Assembly: GCA_021807595.1 (NCBI GenBank)
Contig: JAKBCS010000020.1
Coordinates: 1-49,440, forward strand
Reading direction: 5' to 3'
DNA from: Planctomycetota bacterium
GTDB taxonomy: Bacteria; Planctomycetota; Planctomycetia; Gemmatales; Gemmataceae
DNA: 49,440 nucleotides
Shown here: positions 34,232 to 43,834 of the stretch, one piece after another
How positions within the stretch are numbered: position 1 is the first letter of the stretch
Layout of the letters: each line of letters begins with the position of its first letter
Translations under genes and position numbers: made by a program
The notes under the pieces: model-generated
The model's input: the letters and a program-made list of their open reading frames with translations, nothing else
The model's database searches: none
What the model was told of the DNA's origin: nothing

Positions 34232-35347
34232 CTAGGATAACGGCCGCGCCGGGAGACGACGGACGCTCGCGGAAGGCAGCAAGACCTCGAATCGGCTGCC
34301 GAGACCGCTCTCGCTAAATACCTCCATCGTCAATCCTAGCTCTTCGACGAGGCGGTCTACCACGGCCAACCCCATACCGCTGCCGTCCGAATCGCTGTCC
34401 TTGGCGGTGCGACCGCGTTCGAACGGTTGAAAGATCGACTCTCGATCTTCCGGCGAAATGCCGCTACCGGTGTCTTCGACGGTCAGAACGAGAAACGAGG
34501 GAAGGCCGACCGTCTCGCCGCGCCAATCCGCGCTCAGCGAAACTTGGCCGCGCGATGTGTAGCGGATCGCGTTGGTCAGCAAGTTCGACAACAACCGCTC
34601 GAGGCGAACGCGATCGGCGCAGATCTCCAGACCTGACGCGACCCGTGCGTCGATCCGCCATCCGATCCCTTTTTCTTCGGCGTGCAGCGCGTGTTCGTCG
34701 GACAGCGCGACGAGAAACGGCTCCAACGCGAACCAAGTGCGTTCGATTTTTCGTCCCCCGCGCGCCGGCCCGCGCGTCCACTCTAACAGATCGAGTCCAA
34801 TGGACATGGTGCGATCGACGCAGGTGCGAATCCGTTCGAGGATCGAGCGCGATTCTTCGGGTACAGGAGTGCTTTCTAGGAGCGGCATCAAGAGGCGAAG
34901 CGCTTGGAGCGGAGTGCGCAGATCGTGCGATAATCCGGCCAATTGCTGCCAATCCGGCTCGAACGGCGCGACGACGAGACTGCCCAATACGCCGGTAACG
35001 TTGCCTTGCGCGTCGCCCAGCGGAGAGGCGTTCCAGGTCAGATGCCGCGCGACGCCATCGCTGCCCAGCAACAGAAACGTGCCTTCGCACGAAAGGCGTT
35101 CGCGCCAGGCGCGAATGGGAGGAAGCTCGCCAGCCGGTACCAGCTCGCCCTCAATGGTGCGGAGAGAACTGGAGGCGAGGGAACTGCCGTCTAGCGGTAC
35201 TCCTTCGCGGAGTAGCTCGCGAGCCGTCTCGTTCAAACAATAAATCAACCGGCGGCGGGTATCGAGATAAACGTGCCCCACTCGGATGGGGACCGTTGGT
35301 TTGCGATTCGCTATCCCGATGCCTCGACGGGAGAAAAACGCGGTCAT
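34232..35347 (-). CDS. PAS-type sensor histidine kinase
   Basis: A 371-residue cytoplasmic histidine kinase with no membrane segment. Residues 20-128 form a PAS-like sensor (V-Y-L-D-T-R-R-R-L-I-Y-C-L-N-E, later D-A-Q-G-N-V-T-G-V-L-G). The HisKA box is L-S-H-D-L-R-T-P-L with phospho-accepting His141. The HATPase part has N box L-L-T-N-A-I-R-Y-T, G1 D-T-G-S-G-I-S, F box F-Q-P-F and G2 G-S-G-M-G-L-A-V-V, all intact. The ATG at 35347 follows GGAG at six bases. No response regulator is adjacent. The only receiver in the window, in the NtrC-type protein at 47-48.7 kb, is a possible but unproven partner. Confidence 0.88.
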   Translation of the reverse strand: MTAFFSRRGIGIANRKPTVPIRVGHVYLDTRRRLIYCLNETARELLREGVPLDGSSLASSSLRTIEGELVPAGELPPIRAWRERLSCEGTFLLLGSDGVARHLTWNASPLGDAQGNVTGVLGSLVVAPFEPDWQQLAGLSHDLRTPLQALRLLMPLLESTPVPEESRSILERIRTCVDRTMSIGLDLLEWTRGPARGGRKIERTWFALEPFLVALSDEHALHAEEKGIGWRIDARVASGLEICADRVRLERLLSNLLTNAIRYTSRGQVSLSADWRGETVGLPSFLVLTVEDTGSGISPEDRESIFQPFERGRTAKDSDSDGSGMGLAVVDRLVEELGLTMEVFSESGLGSRFEVLLPSASVRRLPARPLS

Positions 35348-35455
35348 GCGCGACTCCACGACTGGGCCTCTCCGAAGCCGGCTCTTGCGATGGGGGAGAG
35401 CCAGTTGGTTCGGTCAAGGGAAGCCGGACGGGACCTCACGTCTTATTATGGCGAA

Positions 35456-36898
35456 TTACCGCCCGACCGCAAGGGGATAGTCGCGGGCCGCGTCGTCGAG
35501 GATAAGCACCCAATCGTTGCCGCCTCCGTTCGACGGCGGCTTAAAGGCACGCTTGCCTCTACGCGCGAACGTGCCGATTGAAGCTGTTTTGCCGGTGCGG
35601 GGATCGAACCAGGTCGATCGCATCTCTTTTCCGGACAGCTTTTCGAGATCGAGTGTGAACGGCTTGCCCGAGGCGCTATAGACGAACGCATAACTGCCGT
35701 CGTCGCCGCGCGTGGCTTGGACGCGATCCGTTCCCTTGCCCGCATCGGACGCGAGTAACGATTGATCGGGAATGCGCGACAGGAACGGACGCGATTCGAT
35801 CAGGGCGCGGACATATTGCATTTGCTTCGCGCCCGGCAGTTGCAGTGCCTTGCGCCACGGCGTTCGCGCGGCTGTGACCGGCTTGTGCGCCGGATCGAGA
35901 AATTGCCAAATATCGTGGCAGCCGTAGGTATGTCCGCAGGCACCGGCGAAGAGTGCCCAATAGGCTGCCTTGCGCACTTCGTAATCGTTCACATAACCGT
36001 TCTTGGCGTTGAACTCGGCGGGGTGGTCTTCATAGCTCGGCTCGGCGTCGAGACATGGCTTGATCGATTGAAGCGAATAAACGCGCGCAATGCGCTTGTA
36101 ATTGTCGTGATTGTAGCCGTGACCCGTTTGCAGCATGTTGAAGGCGAGCCATTTCTCGTCCTGAAACCAATCCGACGAACTGCGGCCTCCAGGCGGATGC
36201 AGCGTCATCAAATGCCGTCCTCCGTCGCCCTTCTTGAGTCCCTCGGCCAGCGCTCGGAGAATCGCCCGCTGCCGATCGTTCTCGACGGGACGGTCACCGC
36301 CGAGTATCCACACGATAGGCTTCTCTCGATAGCGTTTGCCGAGAAACTCGCCATAAATGGCTGCATTTTCCGCTGTGAATATCTCCGGTCCCTCGCCCCA
36401 TTTCTTGTTCCATTTGTCGCCCCACGTCGGCAACATTCCGATTGCCAAGCCCAGTTCGTCGGCCTTATTCACGATCCAATCGACATCGCGGAAGTAGGCC
36501 TCGACGGGTTTCGCGGGATCGTTGTTCTCCAGCGGCAAATGTCCGTAACGATTCGGTTCGGTCAACCCCGCGAACTCGGCTAGCACCACGGCCTGAATGA
36601 CGGTGAATTTCTTGCCTGCGCGATCTTTCAGGTATTCCTCGGCTTCCTCGCGGTTGAGTCGATGGAACAATTCCCATGCGGTATCGCCGAGCCAGAAGAA
36701 CGGCTTCCCGCCTCGATCGAGCAGGTAGCGGCCATTGTCGCAAACCTTGGCGGGATAGGCTGTCTCGTGAGGTATCTCCGCGCGGCGGACGTTCGGCAGC
36801 CGGATGTTAAGTTTAGCGTCCGCCGGTTCTTCGGCGCTTAGCGTTGCCGTCTGGAGCGCGAGAGCGAACCAAATGATACGAAAAGGGAAACTCGTCAT
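35456..36898 (-). CDS. Exported GH140 (DUF4038) glycosidase, apiosidase-like
   Basis: A 480-residue protein. The signal peptide ends near L-S-A (about residue 22). A TIM-barrel DUF4038 domain opens with L-D-R-G-G-K-P-F-F-W-L-G-D-T-A-W-E-L. It carries P-I-V-W-I-L-G-G-D-R-P, whose Asp is a likely catalytic residue, and C-L-D-A-E-P-S-Y-E, whose Glu is the likely partner, then G-H-T-Y-G-C-H-D-I-W-Q. The last 90 residues match the small beta-sandwich found after DUF4038 (the putative collagen-binding domain). Characterised GH140 enzymes cleave apiose from plant rhamnogalacturonan II, but other substrates are possible. The ATG at 36898 is preferred because GGAG lies nine bases upstream. Confidence 0.85.
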   Translation of the reverse strand: MTSFPFRIIWFALALQTATLSAEEPADAKLNIRLPNVRRAEIPHETAYPAKVCDNGRYLLDRGGKPFFWLGDTAWELFHRLNREEAEEYLKDRAGKKFTVIQAVVLAEFAGLTEPNRYGHLPLENNDPAKPVEAYFRDVDWIVNKADELGLAIGMLPTWGDKWNKKWGEGPEIFTAENAAIYGEFLGKRYREKPIVWILGGDRPVENDRQRAILRALAEGLKKGDGGRHLMTLHPPGGRSSSDWFQDEKWLAFNMLQTGHGYNHDNYKRIARVYSLQSIKPCLDAEPSYEDHPAEFNAKNGYVNDYEVRKAAYWALFAGACGHTYGCHDIWQFLDPAHKPVTAARTPWRKALQLPGAKQMQYVRALIESRPFLSRIPDQSLLASDAGKGTDRVQATRGDDGSYAFVYSASGKPFTLDLEKLSGKEMRSTWFDPRTGKTASIGTFARRGKRAFKPPSNGGGNDWVLILDDAARDYPLAVGR

Positions 36899-37353
36899 TG
36901 TGGACATCTCCAGGTGAAAATGCAACCGTCTTTCGTTTTATTGTGCCTTCCCGCTCCGCGAGCCGCTAGACCGAATTGCGTCAATCTTTTTTGCGTTTGC
37001 GACAGAGAACCTACGACGATTCGTGTCGGCCCAGTCCTTACCTCACTGTCAAATTTACCTTGCCTTCTCCCCCCAAATCTCCGGCGCGATTGGAATAGTT
37101 ACAACGGTTCTGCCGTCTGTAGCGGCGAGCCGTCGAGTTTGCCTAAACCGCAACCGCTGGCAGGACAGCAGATTGTGACCACAACCGAAAAAAGTTTTCG
37201 CGCGACGCCGACCCTGGCTCAACTTTTGCGTGTAGAGTTGGAGCGGACACGTTGCGACTTACCGCCTTCGGGCAGTAGGCGGTGGACAGAAAGTAGTAGG
37301 CAGTGCGCGGAAATCGGTGGCTGGCTACTGAACGAAGCCAAAGGAGAAACGGC
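36899..37353. other. 455-base divergent intergenic region
   Basis: It lies between the GH140 gene (minus) and the metallopeptidase gene (plus). It holds a perfect 7-base-pair hairpin (37261-37267 with 37277-37283), followed by imperfect AGTAGGC/GTAGTAGGCAGT repeats (37275-37305). A 298-residue frame (36914-37810) runs through it into the metallopeptidase gene but shows no protein-like composition. Promoters for both genes must lie here; I found no clear one. Confidence 0.5.
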
Positions 37354-38394
37354 ATGGCTTTACGCCCCTCAATCGCCGTCGTGTTGGTTGGCGCGATGGC
37401 ATCTCTCGGCGCTTCTTATTCCACCCCCAATTTCATCGTCGAAGCGCCGGACGTTGCTTTCGCCGAACAGATCGGCAAGTACGCCGAATACTATCGGAAA
37501 CAGAAGGCGGTCGAGTGGCTCGGTCAAGAGATGCCGAAATGGGGGAGGCCCTGTCCGTTACGCGTCTCCGTCACGGGCGGCGGCTCTGGCGGCGCTACCG
37601 AGTTTCAGTTCGACAATGGCCGCATTCTCACCATCTCCATGCACATTGAAGGAACACCCGATCGCCTGCTCGCCAGCGTACTACCCCATGAAATCACCCA
37701 TACCGTGTTGGCTTACCACTTTCGCACGCCGATTCCACGCTGGGCCGACGAGGGCAGTTCCGTGTTGTCCGAAGACGACCGCGAACGCGCACTGCACGAT
37801 CGCACCGTGAAGCAGATTTTGGGGACGCCGGGTCGATCCATCGCCCTGCGCCGGCTGTTCGCCCTCATGCAATATCCCAACGACGTGATGGTGCTTTACG
37901 CCGAGGGCTACTCGGTGACGAATTTTCTGGTGAGCCAGAGCAGCCGACAAGTTTTTCTGGCCTTCATCGCCCAAGGGATGCAGGGGGATTGGGACGCGGC
38001 GGTGCGGAAGCATTATCGCACCTATCGCAATGTGGAAGAGTTGGAGGGCGCGTGGGTGAAGGCGTTGCGTTACAATCTGCAGCCGACGACACACTTGGCC
38101 AGCACCGGGGGTTCCAGAGAAGGCTCGACTCGCGTAGTGGTTCGCCAGACCGCTCCGCCGTCGCAGCCGATTCTCGAAGCGCCGCAACCCGTCTATCGCG
38201 GTCAGATGCCCGATGATGCCGAACCGCGTCCCACGTCTCGCACCTACAGCACTCCACGTCCAGACTTTTATCGCGTGCCGCCTCCCCCTCCGCCGCGCGT
38301 GGAGAGAGACGAGTTCCTGCGTATTCCTCCGGCCATGCCGCAGTTGGGAGCGCCCCAATACGCCCCGCGTTCTCCGGTCGGCTACTCGCCCTGA
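37354..38394 (+). CDS. Exported HEXXH metallopeptidase-like protein
   Basis: A 346-residue protein with an N-terminal hydrophobic segment (residues 6-20, possible signal peptide). The zinc site is L-P-H-E-I-T-H (112-116), with a probable third ligand Glu133 in P-R-W-A-D-E-G-S-S, the gluzincin arrangement also seen in peptidase MA-like proteins of Planctomycetes. A helical region to about residue 240 follows. The last 90 residues are a Pro/Arg-rich tail (for example P-P-P-P-P-P-R-V-E-R), probably disordered and perhaps surface-associated. The ATG at 37354 follows AAAGGAGA by seven bases. The substrate is unknown. Confidence 0.8.
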   Translation: MALRPSIAVVLVGAMASLGASYSTPNFIVEAPDVAFAEQIGKYAEYYRKQKAVEWLGQEMPKWGRPCPLRVSVTGGGSGGATEFQFDNGRILTISMHIEGTPDRLLASVLPHEITHTVLAYHFRTPIPRWADEGSSVLSEDDRERALHDRTVKQILGTPGRSIALRRLFALMQYPNDVMVLYAEGYSVTNFLVSQSSRQVFLAFIAQGMQGDWDAAVRKHYRTYRNVEELEGAWVKALRYNLQPTTHLASTGGSREGSTRVVVRQTAPPSQPILEAPQPVYRGQMPDDAEPRPTSRTYSTPRPDFYRVPPPPPPRVERDEFLRIPPAMPQLGAPQYAPRSPVGYSP

Positions 38395-38722
38395 TAGCCT
38401 CCAGGAAGCCCCTCACTCCCGACAATTGTGGAGAGAGGAAAGCGGTAAGAACCTGAGCCGATCGTGCAGATTCGCGCGGGGTTCGCTGGATGATCCGGAA
38501 GCGTTCGCGGCAGGGTAGGAGCCGTGTCGGTGGCTCCACCCAGCGGCGGACGCTTCCGATTTGTCATCCGTCGAAACGACCGAGCATACAATGAGAGCAA
38601 TGGATCGGCGAATAAGAAGCTGTCTGAAAAGCTGCCGGCTCCTGTGAGTCTCGAGAGAAACATGCTTATTGGATCGGCGGATCGAGGCGGGCCGATGGAG
38701 TCCACACTGAGGAGAGCAATAG
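38395..38722. other. Intergenic region with a degenerate CCCTC hairpin repeat
   Basis: 328 bases. Just after the metallopeptidase gene, GGAAGCCCCTC and a stem CCTCACTCC (38411-38419) / GGAGAGAGG (38430-38438) form a terminator-like hairpin related to the elements at 17.4 and 34.0 kb. A second small hairpin, GGAGCC...GGCTCC, is at 38518-38537. Nothing coding was recognised. Confidence 0.5.
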
Positions 38723-40021
38723 ATGCACCCATCACCGGGACTGTTCGACGAGTTGGCGAAGAATTGGCGAGAACGGTTAGATCTTATCGTCGAAACGATG
38801 AAGGAGATGAGTCGGCAAATCGATCCGCAAGAGATGAGCCGAGCCTACGGGAAGCGGATGCAATCGTTGCGTCCGACCGATCGCATGGTGTCGGTCAGTC
38901 GTCGCGGTCTGAAGGAACCTTGGTATCGCGTCACGCGCTGCTCGCTCTGGAAGGAGAGCATCAATCCGTGGAAGGAGACCGATCGGCTGCCGTTACTCAA
39001 GGGTGGATTGATTGCCGAGCTTCTCTACGGCGACGAACCGCGCCTCTTCGACGAATTGCACACGGACGGCGACGATCCTGCCGCCGAATACTTCGACGGT
39101 ATGCAGTCGATGTTGGCCATTCCCATGTACGATCGGGGGGTGGCTTTGAACATGGTTTTGTTGATGCGGCGCGAGCCGTCGGCGTTCTCACTGGACGAGT
39201 TTCCGGAAATCGTCTGGTTGAGCAATCTGTTCGGACGAGCCACACACAATCTCGTGCTGTCGGATCGGCTACAAGAGGCGTACGAGTCGGTCGATTATGA
39301 GATGAAAGTGGTGGCCGATATTCAACGCTCGCTGCTGCCGCGCAAGATGCCCGACATTCCTACGATGTCGTTGGCGGCGTACTATCAGACCTCGCACCGC
39401 GCCGGCGGCGACTATTACGACTTTTTCCCTCTTCCAGATGGCAAATGGGGTATTTTAATCGCCGACGTCAGCGGCCACGGTACGCCGGCAGCCGTGTTGA
39501 TGGCCGTCACCCATAGTCTCGCTCACTCTTATCCCGGCGCGCCCGCTCCGCCCGGACGCATGCTCGAACACGTCAATCGACATCTCGCGGTGCGGTACAC
39601 CGCCGATTCCGACACGTTCGTCACGGCCTTCTACGGCATCTACGATCCGCAGTCGCGCACACTGACTTACGCTTCGGCCGGACACAACCCGCCTCGACTG
39701 AAACGCTGTCAGGATGGTACGCTGGACTCGTTGGATGGAGCAACCGCCCTGCCGCTGGGAATCTTCGCCGAGCAGACGTATCCCGAACGGACGTACCACC
39801 TGGTCCGGGGTGATCGGCTGGTGTTGTACACCGACGGCATCACCGAGGCCCAAAACGAGTTCGGCGAGATGTTCGGCTTGGCCCGGCTGGATAAAGTGTT
39901 GGAGAATTGTGCCGTCGGCGCTTCGGACTTGTTGGAGTCGGTGTTGGCGGAGTTGAAAGAGTTTACCGCGGGGCACGCGATTCACGACGATTGTACCCTC
40001 TTGGTGGCAAAGATTTCATAA
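38723..40021 (+). CDS. GAF-PP2C (SpoIIE/RsbU-type) serine phosphatase
   Basis: A 432-residue protein. Residues 45-185 resemble a GAF sensor domain and lead through a helical linker (V-V-A-D-I-Q-R-S-L-L-P) into a SpoIIE-type PP2C domain. Metal-binding residues are visible in R-A-G-G-D-Y-Y-D-F-F (Asp230) and I-A-D-V-S-G-H-G (Asp248). Later motifs are A-S-A-G-H-N-P-P, L-Y-T-D-G-I-T-E-A and D-D-C-T-L-L-V. Phosphatases of this type usually dephosphorylate anti-sigma antagonists; no partner kinase or antagonist is next to it. The gene for a small two-TM protein starts ten bases after its stop. Confidence 0.9.
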   Translation: MHPSPGLFDELAKNWRERLDLIVETMKEMSRQIDPQEMSRAYGKRMQSLRPTDRMVSVSRRGLKEPWYRVTRCSLWKESINPWKETDRLPLLKGGLIAELLYGDEPRLFDELHTDGDDPAAEYFDGMQSMLAIPMYDRGVALNMVLLMRREPSAFSLDEFPEIVWLSNLFGRATHNLVLSDRLQEAYESVDYEMKVVADIQRSLLPRKMPDIPTMSLAAYYQTSHRAGGDYYDFFPLPDGKWGILIADVSGHGTPAAVLMAVTHSLAHSYPGAPAPPGRMLEHVNRHLAVRYTADSDTFVTAFYGIYDPQSRTLTYASAGHNPPRLKRCQDGTLDSLDGATALPLGIFAEQTYPERTYHLVRGDRLVLYTDGITEAQNEFGEMFGLARLDKVLENCAVGASDLLESVLAELKEFTAGHAIHDDCTLLVAKIS

Positions 40022-40030
40022 GAGAGTCAC

Positions 40031-40435
40031 ATGGCGACATTCGACAACCGCCGCGCGGAAGCGGCCCGGGACGAGGAAGAGTTGCTGTCCTCACCGCGCC
40101 AGAGCAATCGTCCGTTGATCTTGGCGTTCGTGGGTCTGGTGCTGATGCTGGGCGGCTATGCGGCCACCAACTACACTCCAACATCGGCGCGCCAGGCGGA
40201 GACGGAACGCCGTTTGGCGGAATTGCGCCTCCTCGCTCAACAGCGGCAAGAAGCGGGCGCGAACGACGACTTGGCCGCAAAACTCGACCGAGTCGCGGAA
40301 CCTCGGCGCGACTTTCCCTATCCTATGGCCGGCCGCTTGGCGATCTACGGTGGCTTGTTCCTCTTCGTCTTGGCCGGTATTCAGATGTACCACAGTTCGC
40401 CCCCTCCCAAAAAGGATGACGACGGGAACGAATAG
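40031..40435 (+). CDS. Small protein with two membrane segments
   Basis: A 134-residue protein. Membrane segments at about 28-46 (P-L-I-L-A-F-V-G-L-V-L-M-L-G-G-Y-A) and 104-119 (L-A-I-Y-G-G-L-F-L-F-V-L-A-G-I) flank a charged, probably coiled-coil loop rich in Arg, Gln and Glu (E-T-E-R-R-L-A-E-L-R-L-L-A-Q-Q). The acidic C-terminal tail is D-D-D-G-N-E. No family was recognised. The short spacing to the PP2C gene suggests they are co-transcribed; it could anchor or tune that phosphatase, but this is inference. Confidence 0.7.
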   Translation: MATFDNRRAEAARDEEELLSSPRQSNRPLILAFVGLVLMLGGYAATNYTPTSARQAETERRLAELRLLAQQRQEAGANDDLAAKLDRVAEPRRDFPYPMAGRLAIYGGLFLFVLAGIQMYHSSPPPKKDDDGNE

Positions 40436-40481
40436 AGACCCACCGCTTCTCGCATCAGTTTTCTCGGCAAATCGCGTGGAA

Positions 40482-41429
40482 TCAGGTCGTGCCGAACGAG
40501 CGCTGTAAGATCGACGGTTCGATCCGGCCAAAGAGGTGGCTGCGCCCGGTGCTGAGATTCTGAAGGACGATGCGCGCCGGCGAGAACAAAAGCGGATCGA
40601 TGCGGTAAAAATCTTGTTCGTAGCGGGCAAAGATGTCGGCGAAAGGCTCTCCGTGATCGGGCGAGGCGGAAGACGGAATCTTGGGACCGATCTCGGCCAG
40701 TTGCTCGTCGTCGGCACGCACCCACAAGATCACCTGCGCGCCGTAGAGAATGGCATCGTTGGTGCGTCCGATCGCGCCGAGGAAATCGGCGGCGACCGGC
40801 GGCAACGGCGCGGACCCAAATCCGGATACGATTTGTCCGAGATCGAATTGCAACTCGTAGAGTTTATGCAGCGCCGTCTCCAGCGAACGGGCCACGACTT
40901 GGAGATTGCCGGCCTGGCTCGACGCCGGCGCAGCCAACAGCGTCAGTTTATCCGGTGGTAGTTCGAGACGTTCGGCAAGATAGGCGGTTACGTCGTCGCC
41001 GGGTAATTTCGGCGTTTCCAATACGCCCACGGCGGTGTTGGCGCGCTCGCGCCCCGGAATCGCGTCGAAGAGTTCCTCCTTGCCGTAGGCCGCGCGCATC
41101 GGCCCGGAACCCATTGCGAAAAACTTGCCGACCGATACTTGCCAACCGGCATACTGGGACGCCATGCACGCTAATACGGGACGATCGCTCTGAACCTGCA
41201 CCATCGGAAACGGAAGTTCGTCGAGACATCCCGGAGCGAGTGCAACCTCGGCTTGCCCCGCCAAGCAGACGCGGGCCAACGCCAAGCCCGCCTGCAAACC
41301 GCCTTCGACGGCAACTCCGCAATCGATCAGTCTCGCGCCGTTGGGCGTGACGTGGACGGCGAGGCGGAGAGCAGCGGCGTTTGCGACCATGTAATCGGCC
41401 AGTCGCAAGGCACGTTCATTCAGCGACAT
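40482..41429 (-). CDS. mch: Methenyltetrahydromethanopterin cyclohydrolase
   Basis: A 315-residue enzyme, full length for Mch, which interconverts methenyl- and formyl-tetrahydromethanopterin in the C1 pathway of methanogens, methylotrophs and many Planctomycetes. Visible family blocks are the N-terminal L-N-E-R-A-L, I-D-C-G-V-A-V-E-G-G-L-Q-A-G-L (35-49), A-L-A-R-V-C-L-A-G, and the signature S-V-G-K-F-F-A-M-G-S-G-P-M-R-A (99-113), ending with V-S-G-F-G-S-A-P-L-P-P. No other H4MPT-pathway gene (fhcABCD, fae, mtdB) is in the window, so it is encoded apart here. It is divergent from ftsH. Confidence 0.93.
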   Translation of the reverse strand: MSLNERALRLADYMVANAAALRLAVHVTPNGARLIDCGVAVEGGLQAGLALARVCLAGQAEVALAPGCLDELPFPMVQVQSDRPVLACMASQYAGWQVSVGKFFAMGSGPMRAAYGKEELFDAIPGRERANTAVGVLETPKLPGDDVTAYLAERLELPPDKLTLLAAPASSQAGNLQVVARSLETALHKLYELQFDLGQIVSGFGSAPLPPVAADFLGAIGRTNDAILYGAQVILWVRADDEQLAEIGPKIPSSASPDHGEPFADIFARYEQDFYRIDPLLFSPARIVLQNLSTGRSHLFGRIEPSILQRSFGTT

Positions 41430-41519
41430 CGAGATCCCCTAACCGCGGGCGAGGCGTCGTTGTGGCGTTCCCGTAAGGATTTGGTACGGAATGAGTTCCC
41501 GAATGAGAAGCCCGGCGCG

Positions 41520-41542
41520 ATGGGTCGAGGAACGAGACCCGC
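41520..41542. repeat. GGGTCGAGGAACGAGACCC palindromic repeat, copy 2
   Basis: A short inverted repeat GGGTC/GACCC around GAGGAACGA. It shares its core with stretches at 1405-1430 and 47025-47051. Confidence 0.5.
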
Positions 41543-41654
41543 AGTTAGAAGACGGGACTCGGCATTCGGGCAATCATTCCTCTCCAATCCCTCCACAGTC
41601 GATTCAACTTGCCGTTCCGTTTGGTCCGCAACCTCGGCAACCGAGCCGAGACCG

Positions 41655-41683
41655 TTGACCGACATCAAGAGATGCCCTACAGT
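41655..41683 (+). promoter_or_regulatory. Sigma-70-like promoter for ftsH
   Basis: TTGACC (41655-41660) and TACAGT (41678-41683) with 17 bases between them, about 80 bases before the ftsH start. Confidence 0.45.
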
Positions 41684-41765
41684 GGAGTAGCTCTCGAAAC
41701 GAAACGATTTGCATTCTCTTTCGTTCCCTCCGCGCGGTTGGGCGGAACTGGAGGAATAGGCTCTC

Positions 41766-43805
41766 GTGCAGAAAAAGCTGAAAGAATCGAACCGCTGGCG
41801 TCGTTGGCTCGTCCCGTGGCTGATCCTCACGCTGTTGCCACTCGTCTTCCTCGTTTGGTTCTATGGCCGAGAGCCTGCCGCCGTCCAATTGAAATACGGC
41901 GAACTGATTCAGATACTCAACGCGAGCCGCAATGGCCGCTCCGTCGCGCTGCGTAAGGTTCAGGTGCATCGCAACGAAATTCGCGGCGAAATCGCAACCA
42001 CCGACCGCGCTTCCGGCATCGACGCCGCCGACAAGCATACGCAAGCGCTCGTCTTCCGCACGCCGCGCATCGGCCTGGAGGATGACGGCGGATTGTACGA
42101 CTTGCTGAAATCAGCCGCCGGCTCTAACTTCCAAGGAAGCGAGGAGGAGTCTGCCTTGAAAGCGATCGGCGCGAGTCTGGCGTGGATCTTGGTTCTCGGC
42201 TTGATGGCGTTGGCATTGATGGTCGTTGTCTTGCGCATCCTGGGCGGGGGGTCGGCGTTTTCGTTTGGTCGCAGCAAGGCCAAAGTCTATGCCGAGAAGG
42301 AACTGGAAGTGACCTTCGACGATGTCGCCGGCATTGACGAGGCGGTGGCCGAGTTGCGCGAAGTGGTGGACTTCCTCAAAAATCCCGAAAAATATCAGGC
42401 ATTGGGGGGACGCATTCCCAAAGGGGTCTTGTTGGTCGGTCCACCCGGCACCGGCAAGACGCTGTTGGCCCGCGCCGTGGCGGGCGAGGCGGAAGCGCCC
42501 TTTTTCAGCCTCAGCGGCAGCGATTTCGTCGAGATGTTCGTCGGCGTCGGTGCCGCGCGAGTGCGCGATCTTTTCGCCCAGGCCGAGAGCCGCGCTCCGG
42601 CGATCATCTTCATCGACGAACTGGATGCACTGGGGAAGACCCGCTCCGGCGTTACCGTCGGCGGACACGATGAACGCGAGCAGACGCTCAATCAGCTGCT
42701 CGTCGAAATGGACGGCTTCGCCTCCAATCGCGGCGTCATCATCATGGCTGCGACCAATCGCCCCGAGACGCTCGATGCCGCTTTGATGCGACCGGGACGG
42801 TTCGATCGCCAAGTCGTAGTCGATCGCCCCGACATTTTGGGCCGCGAGGCGATTCTGAAGGTTCACGCTCGCAACGTCAAGCTCGGCGCGGATGTCGATT
42901 TGCGTCGCGTCGCGGGATTGACGCCCGGTTCGGTCGGAGCGGACTTGGCCAATTTGGTGAACGAGGCGGCGTTGATGGCCGCGCGCGGCGGCAAGGAAGA
43001 AGTGGGCATTGCCGACCTGGAAGAGGCCGTCGAACGCGGCGCGGTCGGGCTGGAGCGCAAGAGCCGCATTATGAACGCCGAGGAAAAGCAGCGCGTCGCC
43101 CATCACGAGGCCGGCCATGCCCTCGTGGCCTGTTCGCTGCCGAATACCTCGCCGGTCCACAAAATCTCGATCATTCCGCGCGGCGTCGGGGCGCTGGGCT
43201 ACGTCCTCAGCCGGCCCGAGGAAGATCGCTATCTCGTGACACAATCCGAGTTGGAAAGCCAAATCAAAGTCGCTCTCGGCGGTACGCTGGCTGAGGAAAT
43301 GGTGTATCGTGAAATCTCCAACGGCGCGACCAGCGATCTGGAACAAGCCAGTCGCATTGCCCGAAGCATGGTGAAAGAATTCGGCATGAGCCGTTTGGGT
43401 CGTGTCAATTTTCAAGAACGCTCTGGGACGCTGTTCCTCAACGGAGCGGGGACCGACATGGAGCGCGGATACAGCGAGCGCACGGCCCGCGAGATCGATG
43501 TGGAAGTGCGCCGCATCATCGACGAGGCTACCGCGGCTGTGCGCGAATTGCTTCGGACGCGCCGTCCTGCCTTGGAGGTAATCGCCCAACGCTTGATCGA
43601 AAAGGAAGTGATGGATCGCGCGGAGCTGTTGCAGCTTTTAGAGCAGCACGTTCCTGGCCCGCGTCTGGTGCCGGGTTCGGAAGCACTGAACGGAACCGTC
43701 TCGCCGACGGAAGGTGAAGGCGAATCGGCGAACGCCGGGGGAATGCCCAACGACGATCGAAACCATCAGGCGGCCTTCGCCCCCCGCCCGCCGAAGTCCG
43801 TGTAA
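41766..43805 (+). CDS. ftsH: ATP-dependent zinc metalloprotease FtsH
   Basis: A 679-residue membrane AAA+ protease. Two N-terminal membrane segments (about 13-32 and 137-158) flank a periplasmic part. The AAA domain has Walker A G-P-P-G-T-G-K-T (225-232), Walker B I-I-F-I-D-E and the second region of homology A-A-T-N-R-P, then M-R-P-G-R-F-D-R. The protease domain has H-E-A-G-H (447-451) and the distal G-A-T-S-D-L block with the third zinc ligand. It degrades damaged or regulatory membrane proteins. It starts at GTG 41766, 11 bases after GGAGG. The last 45 residues after L-L-E-Q-H-V are a disordered, charged tail common in FtsH. Confidence 0.97.
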   Translation: MQKKLKESNRWRRWLVPWLILTLLPLVFLVWFYGREPAAVQLKYGELIQILNASRNGRSVALRKVQVHRNEIRGEIATTDRASGIDAADKHTQALVFRTPRIGLEDDGGLYDLLKSAAGSNFQGSEEESALKAIGASLAWILVLGLMALALMVVVLRILGGGSAFSFGRSKAKVYAEKELEVTFDDVAGIDEAVAELREVVDFLKNPEKYQALGGRIPKGVLLVGPPGTGKTLLARAVAGEAEAPFFSLSGSDFVEMFVGVGAARVRDLFAQAESRAPAIIFIDELDALGKTRSGVTVGGHDEREQTLNQLLVEMDGFASNRGVIIMAATNRPETLDAALMRPGRFDRQVVVDRPDILGREAILKVHARNVKLGADVDLRRVAGLTPGSVGADLANLVNEAALMAARGGKEEVGIADLEEAVERGAVGLERKSRIMNAEEKQRVAHHEAGHALVACSLPNTSPVHKISIIPRGVGALGYVLSRPEEDRYLVTQSELESQIKVALGGTLAEEMVYREISNGATSDLEQASRIARSMVKEFGMSRLGRVNFQERSGTLFLNGAGTDMERGYSERTAREIDVEVRRIIDEATAAVRELLRTRRPALEVIAQRLIEKEVMDRAELLQLLEQHVPGPRLVPGSEALNGTVSPTEGEGESANAGGMPNDDRNHQAAFAPRPPKSV

Positions 43806-43834
43806 ACCAACGAGTCTTCTTGGGAGCTTGTCTC

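Larger units (their letters stand above)
41430..41765. other. Divergent intergenic region mch-ftsH
   Basis: 336 bases holding a GGGTC...GACCC repeat (41520-41542) and a promoter candidate (41655-41683) for ftsH. No gene was recognised. Confidence 0.6.

Noticed and set aside
36914-37810. 298-residue frame in the gap before the metallopeptidase gene
   Set aside because: Its composition is not protein-like, and it overlaps the real gene, whose ATG at 37354 has a strong ribosome site.
42111-43589. 492-residue open frame antisense to ftsH
   Set aside because: It lies wholly inside ftsH, which has every catalytic motif. Long antisense frames are expected at this GC content, and it has no domain features.
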